Of a DNA stretch of 6,563 nt, positions 1 through 6,038 are shown piece after piece. Both the position numbers and the translations under genes were made by a program. Below the pieces are notes generated by a model. That model ran no database searches, was not told where the DNA came from, and saw nothing but the letters and a program-made list of their open reading frames with translations. The stretch comes from Pseudomonadota bacterium (GTDB lineage Bacteria; Pseudomonadota; Gammaproteobacteria; Burkholderiales; Ferrovaceae): contig JAJZPY010000107.1 of the NCBI GenBank assembly GCA_021811005.1, positions 1 to 6,563 of the forward strand. Reading direction: 5' to 3'. Each line of letters starts with the position of its first letter. The first letter of the stretch is position 1.

Positions 1-211
1 GGCCAGGGCGTAGTTGTCGTCGTTGGCAACTATAAGGTTTCCAGATGGATTTACGAGGTCACTGGTCCTCGGTATGCCCTACACTGCTTTGCAACCCACG
101 TCGAAACCAGGTCGCCCCCGGTTCGTTGCAGTTTCTGACCCGGCAAAGGGCCAAGAGTTCATTATGGGGCAGGGGGCCGGGAAAGTCACGGGAAGCCATT
201 GAATCTTCGTG

Positions 212-217
212 TACAAT
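212..217 (+). promoter_or_regulatory. Candidate -10 box for rhlE
   Basis: TACAAT matches the sigma-70 -10 consensus at 5 of 6 positions and lies in the AT-richer leader upstream of rhlE. No good -35 is seen at 16-18 bases upstream (CGGGAA sits at 17-base spacing), so this is a weak call. If used, transcription would start near 224 and leave an untranslated leader of roughly 120 bases before the ATG at 343. Confidence 0.3.
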
Positions 218-300
218 GGCGGTTGTAACTTCAACGCAGTCCGGTCAGCGTCTTTTTTGGATCTTTCCTCAACCGTAAATTGTCATCGCCTGGACCGGGA

Positions 301-319
301 CAGCATGCATGGCGTGCTG
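301..319 (+). promoter_or_regulatory. Small hairpin in the rhlE leader
   Basis: CAGCATG (301-307) can pair with CGTGCTG (313-319), giving seven base pairs including one G-U, around a CATGG loop. It sits 11 bases ahead of the Shine-Dalgarno sequence. There is no T-run after it, so it is not a terminator. Any effect on translation or mRNA stability is inference. Confidence 0.3.
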
Positions 320-330
320 GCAGGCCGATC

Positions 331-335
331 AGGAG
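331..335 (+). promoter_or_regulatory. Shine-Dalgarno sequence that fixes the rhlE start
   Basis: AGGAG lies 7 bases before the ATG at 343, which is ideal spacing. It decides the start. The frame is open further upstream to a TTG at 280, but that codon has no ribosome binding site and would add 21 residues unlike the family. The protein from 343 begins MSFESLGL, the usual RhlE N-terminus. Confidence 0.85.
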
Positions 336-342
336 TGACTTC

Positions 343-1764
343 ATGAGTTTCGAATCCCTTGGGCTTTCGCCCGAGCTGCTGCGCGCCGTCACAGAAGAAG
401 GCTATACCGAACCCACCCCCATCCAGGCCCAGGCCATTCCCGTGGTACTGGCGGGGCAGGACGTGCAGGCCGCCGCCCAGACGGGTACCGGCAAGACCGC
501 AGGCTTCACGCTCCCCATCCTGCACCGCCTGCAGCCCTTGGCCAGCACCAGCGTCTCGCCCGCCAAGCACCCCATCCGCTGCCTGGTGCTCACCCCCACG
601 CGTGAACTCGCGGCCCAGGTGGAAGCGAGCGTCAAGACCTACAGCAAGTACATTCCCCTGCGTTCCACCGTCATTTACGGCGGCGTGAACATGGACCCGC
701 AGATCAAGGCGCTGCAGGGCGGCGTGGAAATCGTGGTGGCCACCCCCGGGCGGCTGCTGGACCACGTGCAGCAGCGCACCATCAACCTGTCCCAGGTGGA
801 AATCCTGGTGCTGGACGAGGCCGACCGCATGCTGGACATGGGCTTCATCCCGGACATCCGCCGCATCGTGGCGTTGCTGCCTAAAAAGCGCCAAAACCTG
901 CTGTTTTCGGCGACGTTCTCCGACGATATCAAGAAATTGTCTTCCGGTATCCTGCACGAACCGGTCACCATCGAGGTGGCCCGCCGCAACGCCACCTCGG
1001 AACTGGTGCGCCAGGTCATCTACCCCGTGCACAAGGACCGCAAGCGCGAACTGCTCACGCACCTCATCCGCACGCTGCCCATTCCCCAGGCCATCGTGTT
1101 TTGCCGCACCAAGCACGGCGCCAACCGCCTGTGCGGCCAGCTGGAGCGTGACGGCATCAACGCCGCCGCCATCCACAGCGACAAGACCCAGTCCCACCGC
1201 ACCCAAAGCCTGGATGATTTCAAGGCCGGAAAAGTCAACATCCTGGTGGCCACGGACATTGCGGCGCGCGGGCTGGACGTGGACCAGATGCCCTTTGTGG
1301 TGAACTACGAACTGCCCCACGTGCCGGAAGACTACGTACACCGCATCGGCCGCACCGGCCGCGCCGGCAGCCCGGGCAACGCCATTTCCCTGGTGGGCGA
1401 TGACGAGCTGCGGGAACTGGCCGACATCGAAAAGCTCACCAAGCAGAAACTCGAACGCGTGGTGGTGGAAGGCTTCGACAGCGCCCGACCGGAAGGAGGG
1501 GCTGCCCCCCGTGCGCCCCGTCCCGAACGCGCGCCCCGGCCCGAGCGCGCCGCCCGACCGGAACGTGCTCCCCGTGCGGAGCGCGCCCCGCGCGCCGAAG
1601 CGGAGGAGGAAGTGCCGGCCGAACCCAAGGTGCGGCGCGAGCCCGAACCCGAACGCGCCAGCCTGTCCCGTTCCCATTTCAGCCGCCCGCCGCTGGCCAG
1701 TCTCGGCAAAAAGCCGCGCGAAGTCCCGGCACTGCTGGGCGGACTGCCTAAAAAACCCGATTGA
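343..1764 (+). CDS. rhlE: ATP-dependent RNA helicase RhlE (DEAD-box)
   Basis: This 473-residue DEAD-box RNA helicase is predicted to unwind short RNA duplexes in the cytoplasm using ATP. RhlE proteins act in RNA turnover, ribosome assembly and cold adaptation. All core motifs are visible: the Q motif with F3 and GYTEPTPIQ at 20-28, Walker A AQTGTGKT 45-52, PTRELA 85-90, TPGR 134-137, DEAD 158-161, SAT 189-191, ARGLD 308-312 and HRIGRTGR 333-340. The N-terminus and the spacing between motifs are RhlE-like rather than DbpA-, SrmB- or CsdA-like. From about residue 380 the protein becomes a low-complexity charged tail, including five six-residue units (391-420) based on APRPER, then an acidic patch and a basic, proline-rich end. 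Such tails commonly bind RNA or RNase E partners; here that is inference. The stop codon overlaps the TTG start of the DUF167 gene, implying coupled translation. The start is set by AGGAG at 331-335. Family assignment is very secure, the RhlE subgroup slightly less so. Confidence 0.95.
   Translation: MSFESLGLSPELLRAVTEEGYTEPTPIQAQAIPVVLAGQDVQAAAQTGTGKTAGFTLPILHRLQPLASTSVSPAKHPIRCLVLTPTRELAAQVEASVKTYSKYIPLRSTVIYGGVNMDPQIKALQGGVEIVVATPGRLLDHVQQRTINLSQVEILVLDEADRMLDMGFIPDIRRIVALLPKKRQNLLFSATFSDDIKKLSSGILHEPVTIEVARRNATSELVRQVIYPVHKDRKRELLTHLIRTLPIPQAIVFCRTKHGANRLCGQLERDGINAAAIHSDKTQSHRTQSLDDFKAGKVNILVATDIAARGLDVDQMPFVVNYELPHVPEDYVHRIGRTGRAGSPGNAISLVGDDELRELADIEKLTKQKLERVVVEGFDSARPEGGAAPRAPRPERAPRPERAARPERAPRAERAPRAEAEEEVPAEPKVRREPEPERASLSRSHFSRPPLASLGKKPREVPALLGGLPKKPD
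1513..1602 (+). repeat. Five 18-bp units encoding APRPER-type hexapeptides in the RhlE tail
   Basis: Five consecutive 18-base units encode APRPER, APRPER, AARPER, APRAER and APRAEA. The peptide period is clear, while synonymous codons differ between units (CGT/CGG/CGA/CGC for Arg, GAA/GAG for Glu). The array is therefore old or kept at the protein level rather than freshly duplicated. It lies in the disordered C-terminal extension after the helicase core. Confidence 0.8.
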
Positions 1765-2078
1765 ACGCGCCCTGGCACCGGGAAGCCGACGGCACCCTGG
1801 TGCTGCAGCTCCACGTGCAGCCGGGCGCCAAGCGCACCGGCTGGGCCGGACTGCATGGCGATGCCCTTAAATTGAGGCTGGCCGCCCCGCCCGTGGACGG
1901 CCAGGCCAACGAAGCCCTGCTGCGCTTCCTGGCGGACACCTTCGGCGTGCCCGTGCGCCAGGTGGTGCTGCGCGCGGGGGCGGGCAGCCGGCAAAAGCGG
2001 GTGGCGGTGTCGGGCAGTTCGGTAGATATCCAATCCATTATGGAAGGGATAACAAACTTAACTCATGGATTATCGTGA
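1761..2078 (+). CDS. yggU: DUF167 family protein (YggU/UPF0235)
   Basis: This small 105-residue protein belongs to the DUF167 (UPF0235, E. coli YggU) family, which is widespread and has no established biochemical role. The family core is clear: DGTLVLQLHVQPGAKR at about 10-25, GLHGDALKLRLAAPPVDGQAN at about 30-50, then a helix (ALLRFLADTFGV) and a VVLRAGAGSRQKRVAV strand region. The length fits, although the last ten or so residues (ending NLTHGLS) are longer than in E. coli YggU and not conserved as far as I can tell. The start is TTG at 1761. An in-frame TAA at 1749-1751 excludes anything further upstream, and the next option (GTG at 1800) would delete the first conserved strand. The TTG overlaps the rhlE stop as TTGA with no obvious Shine-Dalgarno, so translation probably depends on ribosomes finishing rhlE. 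A terminator follows at 2137. Confidence 0.88.
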   Translation: MNAPWHREADGTLVLQLHVQPGAKRTGWAGLHGDALKLRLAAPPVDGQANEALLRFLADTFGVPVRQVVLRAGAGSRQKRVAVSGSSVDIQSIMEGITNLTHGLS

Positions 2079-2130
2079 TCGGCGTACTATGGAAGCTGTA
2101 CCTGGATTTAAAGGTTACTTCCTCCCGTAG
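2065..2130 (+). CDS. Candidate 21-residue small ORF before the terminator
   Basis: An ATG at 2065 opens 21 codons ending TAG at 2128-2130, in a different frame from the DUF167 gene whose end it overlaps by 14 bases. The peptide begins MDYRDRR and ends GYFLP directly before the stop. No family is recognised. Against it, there is no Shine-Dalgarno at proper distance (the nearest purine run, GAAGGGA, is some 14 or more bases upstream), and the same bases fold into a hairpin that could explain their conservation as RNA. For it, a short ORF ending 6 bases before a terminator hairpin is the layout of leader peptides, and a C-terminal proline at the stop is known to slow termination. Low confidence as a true gene. 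Confidence 0.18.
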   Translation: MDYRDRRTMEAVPGFKGYFLP

Positions 2131-2163
2131 TGCCTGAGCCCAACGCCTGTTGGGCTTTTTTTT
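2084..2163 (+). ncRNA. Candidate small RNA or structured 3' UTR with exposed TCCCG
   Basis: GTACTA (2084-2089) pairs with TAGTGC (2128-2133). GGAA (2091-2094) pairs with TTCC (2119-2122). GTACC (2098-2102) pairs with GGTTAC (2113-2118) with one bulged T. This makes one long interrupted hairpin. Its right side carries TCCCG (2123-2127) as an internal loop next to the paired TTCC, so a CCUCCC sequence complementary to Shine-Dalgarno sites is partly exposed. A strong intrinsic terminator with eight T follows at once. Hairpin, C-rich loop and U-tail together resemble Hfq-binding small RNAs. No clear promoter is seen inside the DUF167 3' end, so if real it may be processed from the rhlE-yggU transcript. 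The alternative is simply a structured 3' UTR. Confidence 0.35.
2137..2163 (+). terminator. Rho-independent terminator after rhlE-yggU
   Basis: AGCCCAAC (2137-2144) and GTTGGGCT (2149-2156) form a perfect 8-bp stem around a GCCT loop, followed by a run of eight T (2156-2163). This is a classic intrinsic terminator. It ends the helicase/DUF167 unit and separates it from glcD, whose ATG is 49 bases further on. It could also act as an attenuator if transcripts read through into glcDEF, but no competing antiterminator is evident. Confidence 0.92.
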
Positions 2164-2166
2164 CGG

Positions 2167-2212
2167 TAGAATGGTTGACTGACTGCAACTTGCAACGGTT
2201 TTCCGTTCTTCC
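2167..2212 (+). promoter_or_regulatory. Candidate glcDEF promoter and leader
   Basis: TAGAAT at 2167-2172 matches the -10 consensus at 5 of 6 positions, directly after the terminator T-run. The expected -35 would fall inside the terminator stem and is poor, so an activator may be needed. Downstream is a direct repeat TGCAAC (2184-2189 and 2191-2196), then a perfect inverted repeat AACGG-TTTT-CCGTT (2194-2207) ending 5 bases before the glcD ATG. No purine-rich Shine-Dalgarno is present. These repeats are possible operator or RNA elements; the binding protein is unknown. Confidence 0.35.
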
Positions 2213-3679
2213 ATGACTGCGCCCCTCTCACAGGCTGAAATCGCCTCCGCCCTGTCCCGCTGGCTCCCGCCCGGTTCCGTGCTGACGGATCCGGAAGATG
2301 TGCGCCCCTTCGAAACCGACGGCCTGTCCGCCTACCGCCAGCTCCCTTACGTGGTGGCGTTGCCGCGCACCGAAGCCGAAGTGCAGGCGGTGCTGCGCTA
2401 CTGCCACGAAGCCCACATTCCGGTGGTGGCGCGCGGTTCCGGCACGGGGCTGTCCGGCGGCGCGCTGCCGCACAAGGACGGCGTGCTGCTGTCCCTGTCG
2501 CGCTTCATGCGCATCCTGGAAATCGATCCCCTGGCGCGCGTGGCGCGCGTCCAGCCCGGCGTGCGCAACCTTGCCATTTCCGAGGCGGTGGCGCCTTACG
2601 GCCTCTATTACGCGCCGGACCCGTCCTCCCAGATCGCCTGCAGCATCGGCGGCAACGTGGCGGAAAACTCCGGCGGCGTGCATTGCCTCAAATACGGCCT
2701 CACGGTGCACAACCTGGTCAAGGTGCGCGCCGTCACCATGGCGGGTGAAGTGGTGGAACTGGGCTGCGACGCGCTGGATGCCGCCGGCTACGATTTCATG
2801 GCCCTCATCACGGGCAGCGAAGGGCTGCTGGCCGTGGTCACGGAAGTGACGGTCAAGCTGTTGCCCAAACCCCAGACGGCCAAAGCCATCCTGGCCGCCT
2901 TCGACGACGTGACCCGCGCGGGCAACGCCGTGGCCAACATCATCGCCGCCGGCATCATTCCGGCCGGGCTGGAAATGATGGACGGTCCCGCCACCCGCGC
3001 GGCGGAAGCTTTCGTGCACGCGGATTACCCCCTCTCGGCGGAAGCGGTCCTCATCTGCGAATCCGACGGCACCCCGGAAGAGGTGGCGGACGAAATGGCG
3101 CGCATGCAGGCCATCCTGCAATCCTCCGGCGCCATCGAAATCCGCTATTCCCAGGACGAAGCCCAGCGCCTCAAGTTCTGGGCCGGGCGCAAGGCCGCCT
3201 TTCCCGCGGTGGGGCGCCTCTCGCCCGACTACTACTGCATCGACGGCACCATCCCGCGCCGCAGCCTGGGCTCGGTGCTGAAGCGCATTTATGAAATGGG
3301 CCGCGAATACGGCCTGGAAGTGGCCAACGTGTTCCACGCGGGGGACGGCAACCTGCACCCCCTGATCCTGTTCGATGCCGCCAAGCCGGGCGAATTCGAG
3401 CGCACGGAAGCCTTTGCCGGCCAGATCCTGGAACTGTGCGTGGAAGTGGGCGGCACCATCACCGGCGAGCACGGGGTGGGGGTGGAGAAAATCAACCAGA
3501 TGTGCGTTCAGTTCACACCGGATGAGCTTTCCATGTTCCATGCGGTGAAAGCGGCGTTCGATCCCGAAGGCCTGCTCAACCCCGGCAAAGCCGTGCCCAC
3601 CTTGCACCGCTGCGCGGAAATGGGCCGCATGCACGTGCACCACAATGCATTGTCCCATCCCGAACTGCCCCGATTCTGA
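2213..3679 (+). CDS. glcD: Glycolate oxidase (dehydrogenase) subunit GlcD, FAD-binding
   Basis: This is the catalytic FAD subunit of glycolate oxidase, which converts glycolate to glyoxylate with GlcE and GlcF. The 488 residues compare with 499 in E. coli. The FAD-binding type-4 (PCMH) domain shows RGSGTGLSGGA at 74-84, PDPSSQ at 135-140, SIGGNVAENSGG at 144-155 and KYG at 160-162. The C-terminal FAD-linked oxidase domain shows HAGDGNLHP at 375-383 and GEHGVG at 418-423. The end, with LLNPGK, PTLHRCAE and MHVHH, is the GlcD signature and separates it from D-lactate dehydrogenase relatives. ATG at 2213 is the first possible start, since an in-frame TGA lies at 2180-2182 with no ATG, GTG or TTG between. 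It lacks a Shine-Dalgarno. The stop overlaps the glcE ATG by one base. Glycolate could come from environmental algal exudate or from RuBisCO oxygenation; the window does not say which. Confidence 0.95.
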   Translation: MTAPLSQAEIASALSRWLPPGSVLTDPEDVRPFETDGLSAYRQLPYVVALPRTEAEVQAVLRYCHEAHIPVVARGSGTGLSGGALPHKDGVLLSLSRFMRILEIDPLARVARVQPGVRNLAISEAVAPYGLYYAPDPSSQIACSIGGNVAENSGGVHCLKYGLTVHNLVKVRAVTMAGEVVELGCDALDAAGYDFMALITGSEGLLAVVTEVTVKLLPKPQTAKAILAAFDDVTRAGNAVANIIAAGIIPAGLEMMDGPATRAAEAFVHADYPLSAEAVLICESDGTPEEVADEMARMQAILQSSGAIEIRYSQDEAQRLKFWAGRKAAFPAVGRLSPDYYCIDGTIPRRSLGSVLKRIYEMGREYGLEVANVFHAGDGNLHPLILFDAAKPGEFERTEAFAGQILELCVEVGGTITGEHGVGVEKINQMCVQFTPDELSMFHAVKAAFDPEGLLNPGKAVPTLHRCAEMGRMHVHHNALSHPELPRF

Positions 3680-4734
3680 TGCAAACCCCACTGGAATCCC
3701 TCATCGACCAGGTGCGCGCCGCCCATGCGGCCGGCACGCCGCTGCGCCTGCAGGGCGGGGACAGCAAAAGCTTCTGGGTGTGCGCTCAGGCTGAACGCAC
3801 CTTGGACATCCGCCCCTACCAGGGCGTGGTGGACTACGAACCGAGCGAACTGGTGCTCACCGTGCGCGCCGGCACTCCGCTGTCCGAAGTGGAAGCGCTG
3901 CTGGAGGCCCAGGGCCAGATGCTGGCCTTCGAGCCCCCCCATTACGGCCCCCACGCCACCCTCGGCGGCACCATCGCCTGCGGCCTGTCCGGCCCGCGCC
4001 GGGCGGCGGCCGGCTCCGCCCGCGATTTTGTGCTGGGCGTGCGCCTGATCGACGGCCTGGGACGGGACCTCTCCTTTGGCGGGCAGGTCATCAAGAACGT
4101 GGCGGGCTTCGACCTCTCGCGCCTCATGGCCGGCGCCTTCGGGTCGCTCGGCGTGATCACCGAAGTCTCCCTCAAGGTGCTGCCCAAGCCGCCTTTCGAA
4201 CTCACCCTGGAATGGGTGCTGCAGGAAGCGGCGGCCCTCGAGCGCATGAACCAGTGGGGCGGCCAGCCGCTGCCGGTGTCCGCCACCAGTTTCCACAACG
4301 GCCGCCTGCGCGCGCGCCTGTCCGGCGCCGAAGTGGCGGTGCGGGCAGCGCAAGCCCGCCTGGGGGGCGAGGTGGTGGCCGACGGCGCCGCCTGGTGGAA
4401 CGCGTTGCGCGAACAGAGCGCCGCCTGTTTCCAGACCGACAAGCCCCTGTGGCGGCTGGCGGTCAAAAGCAGCGCGCCGCCGCTGGGACTTTCGGGGGCC
4501 GTGCTGACGGAATGGGGTGGGGCGCTGCGCTGGGTCGCCACCGACCATGCCGCCTCCCAGGTGCAGAAAGCCGCCCGCGATGCCGGCGGCCATGCGCTGC
4601 TGCTGCGCGGCGGACATCCGGCCGCGCCGCGCTTTGGGGGGCTTGATCCCATCCTCGCGCAAATTCACAGAAGACTGAAGCACGCTTTTGATCCCAAAGG
4701 AATTTTTAACCCGGGCCTGCCGGGCAATTTCTGA
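3679..4734 (+). CDS. glcE: Glycolate oxidase subunit GlcE, FAD-binding
   Basis: This is the second flavin-type subunit of the glycolate oxidase complex, needed with GlcD and GlcF for activity. Its 351 residues match the usual length (350 in E. coli). The PCMH-type FAD domain is shorter than in GlcD: RLQGGDSK at 23-30 in the position of the pyrophosphate loop, TLGGTIACGLSGPRR at 94-108, SARDFVLG at 113-120, and the very characteristic VIKNVAGFDLSRLM at 137-150 followed by GSLGVITE at 155-162. The C-terminus carries the FDP-x-GIFNPG ending common to this flavoprotein group. The ATG is formed from the glcD stop (TGATG, one-base overlap) and has no Shine-Dalgarno, so translational coupling to glcD is likely. 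glcF begins 2 bases after its stop. Nothing is truncated or missing. Confidence 0.94.
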   Translation: MQTPLESLIDQVRAAHAAGTPLRLQGGDSKSFWVCAQAERTLDIRPYQGVVDYEPSELVLTVRAGTPLSEVEALLEAQGQMLAFEPPHYGPHATLGGTIACGLSGPRRAAAGSARDFVLGVRLIDGLGRDLSFGGQVIKNVAGFDLSRLMAGAFGSLGVITEVSLKVLPKPPFELTLEWVLQEAAALERMNQWGGQPLPVSATSFHNGRLRARLSGAEVAVRAAQARLGGEVVADGAAWWNALREQSAACFQTDKPLWRLAVKSSAPPLGLSGAVLTEWGGALRWVATDHAASQVQKAARDAGGHALLLRGGHPAAPRFGGLDPILAQIHRRLKHAFDPKGIFNPGLPGNF

Positions 4735-4736
4735 CC

Positions 4737-6038
4737 ATGTACGCCGCCCTCGACTCCGCATTCCGCGACACGCCGGCCGGACGGGAAGCTGAACGCATCC
4801 TGCGCGCCTGCGTCCATTGCGGCTTCTGCCTCGCCACCTGTCCCACCTACCAGTTGCTGGGAGACGAACTGGACAGTCCGCGCGGGCGCATCTACCTCAT
4901 GAAGAACATGCTGGAAGGGCAGCCCGTGACGCGCCTCACCCAGCGCCACCTGGATCGCTGCCTCACCTGCCGTTCCTGCGAAAGCACCTGTCCTTCCGGG
5001 GTGCAGTACGGGCGCCTGGTGGACATCGGCCGGGTGGAAGCCGAAGCCCGGGTGGAGCGTCCGGCGCTGGAGCGCTTCAAGCGCTGGACCCTCAAGACCG
5101 TGCTGCCCCGGCCCATGCTGTTCCGGCCCCTGGTGGCGGCCGGGCGCGCCCTGCGTCCGCTGCTGCCGCGCACCCTGCGGCGCAAGATTCCGGCCTACCG
5201 TCCGCCGGGCGCCTGGCCCGAGCCGCGCCATGGCCGGCGCATGCTGGTGCTGGCGGGCTGCGTGCAGCCCGTGCTGGCCCCTGAAATCAACGCCGCCGCC
5301 GCCCGCCTGCTGGACCGGCTGGGGGTTTCCCTGGTGACCAGCCCCGGCGCCGGCTGCTGCGGCGCCATCGCCCATCACCTGGCGGACGAGGCCGGGGCGC
5401 TGGAGGCCATGCGGCGCAACATCGATGCCTGGTGGTCCGTGATCGAACAGGGCGGGGTGGAAGCCATCGTGGTGACGGCCAGCGGCTGCGGCACGGAACT
5501 CAAGGATTACGGCCATGCCCTGCGCGAGGATCCGGCCTATTCGGACCGCGCCCAGCAGATTTCGGCGCTGGCGCGCGACGTGTCGGAAGCGCTCCTGCAG
5601 GCGCTGGAAACGGCCGGCCCCGATGCCCTGGAACGCCTGATGGCGGACGCCCAGGCCGCGTCCGGCCCGGTGGCGTTTCATTCCCCCTGCAGCCTGCAGC
5701 ACGGACAAAAGCTCAAGGGCGTAGTGGAACAGCTGCTGGCCCGTGCCGGCGCCACCCTCACGGCGGTGCCCGATCCCCACCTGTGCTGCGGTTCGGCCGG
5801 CACCTATTCCCTGCTGCAGAAGGACCTGTCGCAGGAGTTGCAGGCCAACAAGATCGCCGCCCTGGAGTCGGGCGCGCCGGAGTTGATTCTCACCGCCAAC
5901 ATCGGCTGCCTGCTGCACCTGGCCGCCGGCACCGACACCCCGGTGCAGCATTGGGTGCAGTGGCTCGACGCCCGCCTCTCAGGCCACCACCAGGGCCACG
6001 CCCAGCACGGCCAGGAGCATGCCGCCCAGGGCGGGTAA
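4737..6038 (+). CDS. glcF: Glycolate oxidase iron-sulfur subunit GlcF
   Basis: This is the electron-transfer subunit that takes electrons from the GlcD/GlcE flavins, presumably to quinone at the membrane. It has two ferredoxin-type [4Fe-4S] sites, C25-C28-C31-C35P and C75-C78-C81-C85P. Two CCG (DUF3400/heterodisulfide-reductase-like) cysteine-rich domains follow, with GCCG at 206-209 (preceded by C175) and CCG at 350-352 (preceded by C318). The length is 433 residues against 407 in E. coli. Homology appears to end around VQHWVQWLDARL (to about residue 414). The last 19 residues (415-433) form a His/Gln/Gly-rich tail encoded entirely within the region antisense to the converging transporter gene. 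The tail is probably a by-product of the missing stop rather than a functional domain. The start at 4737 is 2 bases after glcE and puts the first cluster at the normal position. There are no membrane segments. It is the last gene of the visible operon. Confidence 0.94.
   Translation: MYAALDSAFRDTPAGREAERILRACVHCGFCLATCPTYQLLGDELDSPRGRIYLMKNMLEGQPVTRLTQRHLDRCLTCRSCESTCPSGVQYGRLVDIGRVEAEARVERPALERFKRWTLKTVLPRPMLFRPLVAAGRALRPLLPRTLRRKIPAYRPPGAWPEPRHGRRMLVLAGCVQPVLAPEINAAAARLLDRLGVSLVTSPGAGCCGAIAHHLADEAGALEAMRRNIDAWWSVIEQGGVEAIVVTASGCGTELKDYGHALREDPAYSDRAQQISALARDVSEALLQALETAGPDALERLMADAQAASGPVAFHSPCSLQHGQKLKGVVEQLLARAGATLTAVPDPHLCCGSAGTYSLLQKDLSQELQANKIAALESGAPELILTANIGCLLHLAAGTDTPVQHWVQWLDARLSGHHQGHAQHGQEHAAQGG

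Larger units (their letters stand above)
1..342. other. Non-coding or gene-end region upstream of rhlE
   Basis: This stretch has no gene I can support. It is less GC-rich than the rest of the window. Two plus-strand frames stay open for short distances (14-202 from a TTG, 45-278 from an ATG), but they overlap each other, their translations match no family I recognise, and neither has a convincing ribosome binding site. Frame 1 is open from the left edge to a TGA at 136-138 (45 codons), so the tail of a gene entering from the left is possible but unproven. From about 200 onward the sequence looks like the leader of rhlE: a -10-like TACAAT, a T-rich patch near 252-257, a small hairpin at 301-319 and a Shine-Dalgarno at 331-335. 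Confidence 0.5.

Noticed and set aside
14..278. Small plus-strand open frames at 14-202 and 45-278
   Set aside because: They overlap each other in different frames, have no ribosome binding site, and their translations show no known domain.
280..342. Upstream TTG start for rhlE at 280
   Set aside because: It has no Shine-Dalgarno and adds 21 residues not typical of the family, while ATG 343 has AGGAG at 7-base spacing.
283..1677. 464-codon open frame on the minus strand opposite rhlE
   Set aside because: It mirrors the helicase gene. Its translation is low-complexity Gly/Ala/His/Arg with no family features, as expected when GC-rich codons leave no antisense stops.
2228..3691. 487-codon open frame on the minus strand opposite glcD
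   Set aside because: The plus strand encodes an unmistakable full-length GlcD. The antisense product is His/Gly/Gln-rich and unrecognisable, so it is a composition shadow.
3508..5951. Long minus-strand open frames opposite glcE and glcF (3508-4761 and 4665-5951)
   Set aside because: Both overlap complete, motif-rich glycolate oxidase genes, cross gene boundaries, and give low-complexity translations without a ribosome site.
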